A stretch of DNA of 64,000 nucleotides from Malus domestica. Lineage: Eukaryota > Streptophyta > Magnoliopsida > Rosales > Rosaceae. The stretch spans positions 27,911,501 through 27,975,500 of the forward strand of contig NC_091674.1 in the NCBI RefSeq assembly GCF_042453785.1, given 5' to 3'. Both the position numbers and the translations under genes were made by a program. Below are positions 57,040 through 64,000 of this stretch, one piece after another. The first letter of the stretch is position 1; the number at the start of each line of letters is the position of its first letter. The notes beneath the pieces are model-generated. The model saw only the letters and a list, made by a program, of their open reading frames with translations, searched no databases and was not told where the DNA came from.

Positions 57040-57178
57040 ACTATAGTCTTGTGGTATTTCTCTAAACTTGTAAGCGAGAGGTCTTAGATTCGAATTTGGT
57101 GAATGGAGATCGCTACCAAATTAGGTTATCCATTATGTGACTTTAACCGAACTCCCCATCTTCCGTAGTTTAATATAT
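57040..57178 (+). mobile_element. SINE
   Basis: TCTTGTGGTATTTCTCTAAACTTGTAAGCGAGAGGTCTTAGATTCGAATTTGG shows the box A-like start and box B (ATTCGAAT). Same family as 25536-25704, opposite strand. No clear A tail. Confidence 0.6.
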
Positions 57179-57691
57179 ATCGTTGTAGATCGAGATTGAC
57201 GAATAGTGGTTTCAGGTGGACTTGGGCTCTCATTATTGTGGGAGAAGCTTTTCCAACGTGATTTATGGAGAGCGGCCACTTGGGCGGTAATGGCGACTCT
57301 CCGACAGTCAAGCTGGTCGCTAAATGCTCAAACCACTCATCCAGCCTACCATCTGTTGGTGCGCTTATGCCGCAATGCGTCTGTTTAAGTTGGCTAATGT
57401 TCTGCTTTCAGCGCTCAAGCATGCACCATTTTAGTACGTTACATGCCGATCATATATGTCGTTACGCGTTCCTTTATCATAAGGTAATTTCAAGTTCGAG
57501 AAACGTTCATCAAGTCCACAACATCAATCATTTTCTTTAGATTTTCAGTTTAGAAGAACAAGATGCGAATTTACACGCCAACACGGAGAACCTGCTTCGT
57601 TGTAAAACAAGGCGATTTAAGGACACATCCATAACTAGCGTTATTTACTTGAATTCTGGGTTTATACTAGTGGAACTGGCGAATCGTGATG

Positions 57692-60517
57692 TCAACTTCT
57701 TGAGCAGCCAAGTTGGAACCTGCGCGCCTTCATTCTTCCGTTCAATGCTAGAGCCAAAACGTCAAATTCCTCCACATACCAGAGTTCAGATACCACTGCC
57801 TGAATTCAATTGATTTTAGAGGATCTTGAAAGACTAAGATATTATGGATACACATGCCATAAATTATGTACGTAGAGTGATATATACGGCATAACAACTC
57901 ACCTCAAATCCTTGGAGTTCGTTGTTTAGACGATGAACAAGCTCTTGGAAGAAGTGGATTTGATCTGAAGTATTAGATAGCACCTGAACACGACAAAAAC
58001 TACGTAAATAACAGAACCTACATGTACATAGATGCAGTGGCAATCAATATTAGAATGATATGAGACATGTTTCTTCAACTCTAGTCGATGAATTGTCTCT
58101 AGTCGATGAATGGTTCTGGATCAATCTTATAAAGAGTTGTCAAATTTCACAAACTACGAAAATTGAAAAGCAATTAGAAAACTCCTATTTTCTGCAAAGA
58201 TTAGAAGCACGTTTGGGAATAAAATTTTCAGCAGATCGCCAGATAAATTGGAACCGCAATATTAAAACAGGTGCCTACAATGCCAAGCAATGAGATAGGC
58301 AACTAACAGTCATTAGATGTACTACCTTGGATGATGCTTTTGGGTGACCAAGAAGCCTTGTAAATGAAGTATGAAGAATCGCAGCATCATACTGCAGGAG
58401 ACAACGGCTGCAGATTAGCAAGTGCTACAAGCATAAGATACAGGGGGAATTTTACTGTCAGTCTACCAATAATAATTCATAACGCACTAATGAGGGGATC
58501 TGCGATGCCACAATAAGTTCCGCATCAGGATTTATCATGTATTTCTTATAGTTTAACAAAATTGGAATAATGCACCTTCAGACTACTTATCCTTTCATAG
58601 CAGATATTTGGTAATAAGAAGGTATTCATTGCCACATGCAGGAAAGCTCTATTCTAAATTCTAGAACTTGAAAAAGAATGAAATAACTTTTGCCGGAACA
58701 CATGCACCCCACAGACAGCCAATAAGATAAATCAGAAAGGAAGAAGTTTCATAGCAGGAGAGAGTCACCTCAAGCAAGTGTTACAATCGTTCACTTTCAA
58801 ACATATACTAACCATTAAAACCTCGGTTCTTCCATGATCTCAACTCATTAAGAGTAAGTCTATTGGTAAACTTAACAACTCTTAGTTTGCATAGTATTGG
58901 GCTACTGTACTTGTGTAAAATGAATAAAGATAGATATATGGTTCTTACAAGTTGCTTTTCTGGTGCATGTGGAAGTGCGGTCCTCAATTTTGCTCGAATG
59001 GTTATAGGATCTGATCCAGAGGTTACCTACAATGAAAACAAAAGATTGATTCCAGAAAATAGATTCTCGGTTATATCATTCCCTTGATGGTTATGAAATT
59101 GCGACCTTTCTAAACATCTATATTTACAAGGATCAAATATTCTTATGTGACATACATTACGAACAGGAAGAAAGAAAAAGGTGAGCATATAGGTTAAGGA
59201 AAATAACCTGCCAGCACCCAAGAAGCACACCTGTTGAGGTCAAGACCACTCTGTCCAAGACAATTTTTAAAGGGCAGAGACCCTGTGCAATAGTCCTAAC
59301 GGCAGCTACTTCGGTTTCAATCTGAGGGAAAATAAAAAACAGGGTTCAAAACCTAAACTGACATTTAAGTGCAAATTACAAGATGTTAAGAAACACATGA
59401 ATGGCTCCAGAAGTGCAGTCTACCTCGTCTTGAGTAGCAGGAACGGGTGAAATATGATGCGAGGCATGAAACATACTAAAATGATACAAGCTCGAGTTCT
59501 GAAACCAGATTGCTAGCCAAGATAGACACATAAGCATACCAACAAATAGTAAATGTGCGAGTTAAAAAATAGATAAATTACTCCGTTATTCGTAAGCTAT
59601 AATCATATAATCTGTCAAAGACATTATAAATTGGCAAACAGTAGCTTACCCTTATCGAAGTAAGGATCGAGAATAGGTTTGAGCGCCTTCCTGCAACAAG
59701 CCAAGCATGGATATACGACATAAACGAAAGAGCATTAAGCTAAGGCTATGAAAATTGTACCTAATCTTATAATCTTGCAGCAAAACGCTTCCCCGAACAA
59801 AATTTCTAAACTTTATTGTGCACGATGTCAATTCGACGCTCCATCCCGAATCACACATATAATTAATAACCAAAACCATACATACATTGCTCATACATTG
59901 CTAATATCAACCCTAAAAATTGTTTCTTTCCCATACCATCATTGACCATTCGAATTCGAAAAACACAATGAAAGAACAAAGCTAAATACTTACGAAATCG
60001 GAAGCGAGTACTGCGTGCTCAGATACAACACATTAGCACGAACAGGAGGATTTGCTGCCTACATAGAACACACACATGAAAAAATATCCAATTAGCCAAA
60101 TCTCCAAAGTTTAACTCTTTAATCAACGAATTAGGATTACCTTAAGTACAGGTGCTACAGATCCATCCCTTATCGTAAAAATATCAGAAAGTGACAGAGA
60201 CTGAGAGGTCCGGCCGCCGCGGTTGAGAAAAACCGGTCCGTGGTCTTTCAAATCCCGACCCATCTGATCGTATAATGCAGACCTCCGGTCCTTATTCGAA
60301 ATCACAGCATCTGCGGCGGGAGATTGTGATTTATGTAATTTTCTCGGGAACCAAACAGGAGATAGCGGGAGAGTGAAGGGAAAAGGAATTGGAATTTACC
60401 GGAGGCGGAGGAGTAATTGCGTGAGGAGTCTGAGTTCCTGAGGGCCACTCGGAAGAGTGAGTAGAAAAACAAGGCATAGAGGAGCCAGATGAAAGCTACG
60501 GTCTTGGGGCGATTCAT
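57692..60517 (-). CDS. RNA ligase / cyclic nucleotide phosphodiesterase-like (2H) protein
   Basis: Ten exons on minus: 60517-60400, 60310-60141, 60058-59994, 59690-59650, 59512-59424, 59321-59208, 59026-58949, 58391-58326, 57983-57903, 57799-57692. All have GT-AG borders and matching phases; the sum is 309 aa plus stop. The N-terminus is a signal anchor (TVAFIWLLYALFFYSLFRVA). The body has NVLYLSTQYSLPI, a histidine-rich YHFSMFHASHHIS, VLTSTGVLLGCWQ, and a second histidine motif DAAILHTSFTRLLG. The two H-x-S/T motifs are the basis for the 2H-type call. I recall related plant proteins labelled RNA ligase/cyclic nucleotide phosphodiesterase family. Substrate is unknown. The anchor implies membrane or secretory location. 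Confidence 0.8.
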
Positions 60518-60539
60518 TCCGCCACGTCGTCGGCGCCAC

Positions 60540-61433
60540 CCTACCCATCACCGCCGTTTAGCCGTCGCCATAGCTCACCAGTGGCTGCGAGACTGGTAAC
60601 TTCCTAGGAGAAGCTGGTAACGGTTTTTTAACAAGAAGTACAAGAGAAAGATTCACGAAAAATTATATTTTTACACTAAAAAGTCAATTTTTATATTATT
60701 TATTTTACCATTTATTTTATCATTTTCGTTAAAATTCAAAGTTTTCAAGCTCTTTTAATTAGTTTTTCTAAGAATTTAAGGGTGATGCGAATATATTGAA
60801 ATATTGAACTTACATTAGTAGTGGTATATATAGGTATTAAACTCAAATTACGTGATTTCTATATAAATATCACACGGACTCAAACTGTTGGGGAAGACTT
60901 AAGTTAGTCACTTTTTTAGAGTAAAACAGTAAATACGTGCACTAGTGTTCACACAAGTTTAATTAACGAAGTCTCGTTTTATGTAAGTTGTCTTATAAAT
61001 CTTGCAGCATAGTTCATCTCTTTTTATTATATGTGTTCCACCGAATAACTCTAATTTTGAGCCATAAAATTCCCTGCATTCAGCGATCAAGTGATACGAT
61101 CAATGGGTTAAGAGTCACATTTCAAACCAATAACGTCCCTAACTGCTGATTTAAAGTGTTACATTTCTCCACATCTTACATTCAATAAGAAACGCTACAT
61201 TTCATCTGTTTAGTGTTTTATTACAAATTGTGTTTATGTTGTATATGGAGTTGTTGCCTTCCCTTGTTTCTTTTCTGCATTTTTTTTCTGTTTCTCCTTC
61301 TCTTTGAATAGCTACTGTATCTATCATCTGTCGCTTGAATAGCAGTATGGAACAAATCAAGGGAATGTTTTGTAAATATGATGATCTCTGTGACTTTGAG
61401 TTGAATTTTGCATGTAATTATATATAGCTTACA
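60540..61433. other. Intergenic upstream of the 2H gene
   Basis: Contains a CGTTAAAA-family MITE (60640-60790) and otherwise unannotated AT-rich sequence up to the copia LTR. Confidence 0.5.
60640..60790 (+). mobile_element. MITE, CGTTAAAA family
   Basis: Shares ATTTTTACACTAAAAAGTCAAT, ATTTACTTTACC-like and TTCGTTAAAATTCAAAG with 25908-26075. Confidence 0.55.
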
Positions 61434-64000
61434 TGTTAAAGGAAGAAAATTGTTAATGAGTGATTATAGGAATCAGGAAGATAGTCAACGATTTGGCTCC
61501 AGAGATTTTAGGAGTAAATGTAATTAGCATCAAATTAGGATTCTTTTACCTATAATAGTTCTCAGCTGTTTGTATAAATCCTTGTATTCTCTGTACAAAG
61601 TCATATCAGTAAAAATCACTAATTCTACATTTTTACATGGCATCAGAGCACCGATCCTGGTGACTCTAGAGGCTCATTCACCTTCCGCTACAAACACAGT
61701 CAATCTTCCCTGCAAACAGCTTACATGGGTGACGAGAAACCAACAGACGTGATGCCAAATGCATCTGATCCTCTCACCCTTCACCACTCGGATTCACCGG
61801 GTCTTGTTTTAGTCTCAAAACCCCTTGACGGACACAACTATGGACAATGGAGCCGTTCTATGCGCATTGCTCTCAGCGCAAAGAACAAGCTCGGATTTAT
61901 TGATGGGTCTATTAAGGCTCCTGCACCCAGCGATGCAAAGTTTTCCATTTGGCAGAGATGCAATGACATGGTACTATCATGGATTTGGCAATCGGTGAAT
62001 GCTGCTATTTCGAGTAGCATACTCTACTGCAAAACCGCATCTGCTGCCTGGAAGGATCTGGAGGATCGTTTCTCGCAAGGGAACGATTCAAGGATCTATC
62101 AAATTCGACAAGAAATTGCCGAATACCGACAAAGGCAGTCATCTGTATCCGACTACTACACCAAACTCAAGGCTTTGTGGGACGAATTGGGTTCATATCA
62201 TGAGCCCATTGCATGTGATTGTGAGGGATCGAAGACACTTGCCGAAAGGGAGGAGAAGGAGAGAGTCATGCAACTCTTGATGGGATTAAATGACTCGTAC
62301 TCGACCGTACGAGGATCGATCTTGATGATGAGTCCTCTCCCAGACACACGGCGAGTCCATGGCTTAGTCCTTCAACACGAAAGACAGTTGGATGTGGCAA
62401 ACAGTCGTGAGCCACAATCTGGTGTCCACGCGATGCAGGCTAGTCGCTCCACAATGGCAAAGGGCAGTTCCAGTACAGGCGGTTCTACCTCGCGCAAGCT
62501 GCTGAAATGCAGCTATTGTGATGGTGATGGACATCTAGTGGATCGCTGCTTCTATCTCATTGGCTTCCCAGTGGGCCATAAATGGCACGGAAAGAATGTT
62601 ACACCCAAGAATAAACGCACATCCCATGTTGTTCACAACGTTGAAGCACCTCAGCCAACTAATACCGTAACTGACACAACAAGAGCAACCACCACCAACG
62701 GCCCAATGTTCACAACTGAGGAGTATAATCAAATCATTGCCATGCTTCGAAATGGGAACGGTAATGGCCAGCAACTTGCAAATGCAACAGGTATTTATAC
62801 ATCCATATGTAATATTGCACAACATGATCCACATTCAACACTTTACTGGATTGTTGATAGTGGGGCGACTGATCACATCTCCCGCTCACCACCGACGCAC
62901 AATAAAACTGATACTTGCCATGATTTTGTGGGCTTACCTAATGGGGGACAAGCAGAAATTAAAGGAATTGGCTCTGTCAAGTTGTCTCATGATCTGACAC
63001 TTGATGGAGTTCTTCATGTTCCAAAGTTTCAAGTCAATCTATTGTCTGTAAGTAAAATGACACGGGCTCTACGATGTTTCGTAATTTTCTTTCCGGATTT
63101 TTGTGTTGTGCAGGACGTGGATACGAAGAGGACGATTGGCCTGGGCAAGCATTTTGATGGGCTCTATTATCTTACACCAAGCCAAAACCCGCATCTAGCC
63201 AACCATGTTCGCCACACTACTGACCTATGGCACCAACGCCTAGGACACCCTTCATCTGCACCTTTACATTCCTTGTCAACAAGTGTTCCAGAAATAATGT
63301 TTGAGTCCAAACACATGTGTGAAATTTGCCATTTGGCAAAACAAACTAGATTGTCTTTTCCTTCAAGTTCAATTAAATCTATTGCACCTTTTGACTTAAT
63401 TCATTGTGATATTTGGGGGCCTCACAAAATTCATACACATTCAGGGGCACGTTATTTTTTAACCATTGTAGATGATTTTACTCGATTTACATGGGTGCAT
63501 CTTATGCGTTTCAAGTCTGATACACAATCCTTGATAAAATCATTTTTTTCTTGGGTCAAAACTCAATTTCATTATGACATTAAAATCTTACGCGCCGACA
63601 ATGGTGGTGAGTTTCTATCCATGCACAATTTTTTGGAAACAAATGGAACCATCTTCCAACATTCTTGTACACATACCCCTCAACAAAACGGAGTTGTTGA
63701 ACGTAAACATCGGCATCTTTTAAATATTGGACGTGCCCTCCGTTTTCAAGCCAATTTACCACTAAAATTTTGGGGGGAAAGTATCCAAACCGCTTGTTAC
63801 CTCATCAATCGACTTCCCACACCATTATTATGCCACCAATCTCCCTATGAACGTTTACATGGTCAACAACCCAATTATTCCCATCTACGAGTTTTTGGAT
63901 GCCTTTGTTATGCCACAAATCTTCTTCCCACACACAAATTTGATGCACGTGCACGACGATGCATTTTCCTTGGCTATCCCCTAGGACAAAAAGGTTATCG
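61434..64000 (+). mobile_element. Ty1/copia retrotransposon, 5' part (runs off window)
   Basis: The 5' LTR is 61434-61637 (204 bp, TGTTAAAGG...TTTTTACA), followed directly by the primer site TGGCATCAGAGC (61638-61649), which matches initiator-Met tRNA. The flank TTACA (61429-61433) would be the target duplication if the missing 3' side agrees. Confidence 0.9.
61725..64000 (+). CDS. Copia polyprotein: gag, protease, integrase (partial, open)
   Basis: The frame runs from ATG 61725 (MGDEKPTDVMPNASDPLTLH) without a stop to the window end, over 750 codons. Gag: PLDGHNYGQWSRSMRIALSA, then a zinc knuckle CSYCDGDGHLVDRC. Protease: YWIVDSGATDHIS. Pre-integrase zinc region: LWHQRLGHPS...MCEICHLAKQ. 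Integrase core with acidic residues in LIHCDIWGPHK, RADNGGEF and QNGVVERKHRH. It continues into the CFLG-like region at the edge. The unbroken frame suggests a recent insertion. RT and RNase H would lie beyond 64000. Confidence 0.93.
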   Translation, partial: MGDEKPTDVMPNASDPLTLHHSDSPGLVLVSKPLDGHNYGQWSRSMRIALSAKNKLGFIDGSIKAPAPSDAKFSIWQRCNDMVLSWIWQSVNAAISSSILYCKTASAAWKDLEDRFSQGNDSRIYQIRQEIAEYRQRQSSVSDYYTKLKALWDELGSYHEPIACDCEGSKTLAEREEKERVMQLLMGLNDSYSTVRGSILMMSPLPDTRRVHGLVLQHERQLDVANSREPQSGVHAMQASRSTMAKGSSSTGGSTSRKLLKCSYCDGDGHLVDRCFYLIGFPVGHKWHGKNVTPKNKRTSHVVHNVEAPQPTNTVTDTTRATTTNGPMFTTEEYNQIIAMLRNGNGNGQQLANATGIYTSICNIAQHDPHSTLYWIVDSGATDHISRSPPTHNKTDTCHDFVGLPNGGQAEIKGIGSVKLSHDLTLDGVLHVPKFQVNLLSVSKMTRALRCFVIFFPDFCVVQDVDTKRTIGLGKHFDGLYYLTPSQNPHLANHVRHTTDLWHQRLGHPSSAPLHSLSTSVPEIMFESKHMCEICHLAKQTRLSFPSSSIKSIAPFDLIHCDIWGPHKIHTHSGARYFLTIVDDFTRFTWVHLMRFKSDTQSLIKSFFSWVKTQFHYDIKILRADNGGEFLSMHNFLETNGTIFQHSCTHTPQQNGVVERKHRHLLNIGRALRFQANLPLKFWGESIQTACYLINRLPTPLLCHQSPYERLHGQQPNYSHLRVFGCLCYATNLLPTHKFDARARRCIFLGYPLGQKGY

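Noticed and set aside
1-64000. Bacterial-type defence system, operon or phage
   Set aside because: All genes are plant nuclear with spliceosomal introns; no prokaryotic gene organisation is present.

Overview
The window is plant nuclear DNA. Its genes have spliced GT-AG introns, and much of the sequence is Ty1/copia and other LTR elements, an L1-type LINE, hAT/MULE/PIF-type MITEs, tRNA-derived SINEs and AT-rich microsatellites. A solo Cassandra-type LTR with a 5S-like core and the style of the repeats suggest a woody rosid, probably Rosaceae (apple/pear group). That lineage call is inference from remembered repeat families, not a search result.

Layout. Positions 1-4661 are the interior and 3' LTR of an LTR retrotransposon with an antisense coiled-coil ORF and two minisatellites. 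Positions 4662-8758 are MITE/SINE-rich intergenic DNA. From 8759 to 46103 lies the main structure: a tandem segmental duplication. Copy 1 (8759-21978) and copy 2 (21979-46097) share the same backbone: a PRE/ILI-type HLH gene, a pectinesterase pro-region pseudogene fused to the tail of an RPS9 pseudogene, common MITE/SINE remnants, and the EB1 promoter. Copy 1 ends exactly at the EB1 start codon, where it joins the start of copy 2 through the shared six bases AAAATG. Copy 2 runs into the complete EB1 gene. Each copy then gained its own insertions. Copy 1 has a small LTR element, a dead copia element and a fold-back element in a TA microsatellite. Copy 2 has three MITEs near its PRE gene, a solo LTR, a copia element with RT deleted, a LINE, a nearly intact hAT transposon and several MITEs. 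For many of these the other copy supplies the empty site.

The right part is a normal gene-rich segment: EB1 (+), HVA22a-like (-), POPEYE/bHLH47-like (-) and a 2H-phosphoesterase/RNA ligase-like gene (-). All four have complete exon chains whose lengths and phases add up (285, 177, 246 and 309 aa). The window ends in a young-looking copia element whose gag-protease-integrase frame is open to the last base.

The genes do not form one pathway. EB1 is a microtubule plus-end protein, HVA22 an ER-shaping, ABA/stress-related protein, POPEYE an iron-deficiency regulator, and PRE an HLH antagonist in hormone-driven growth. What links them is the duplication history and the transposon traffic.
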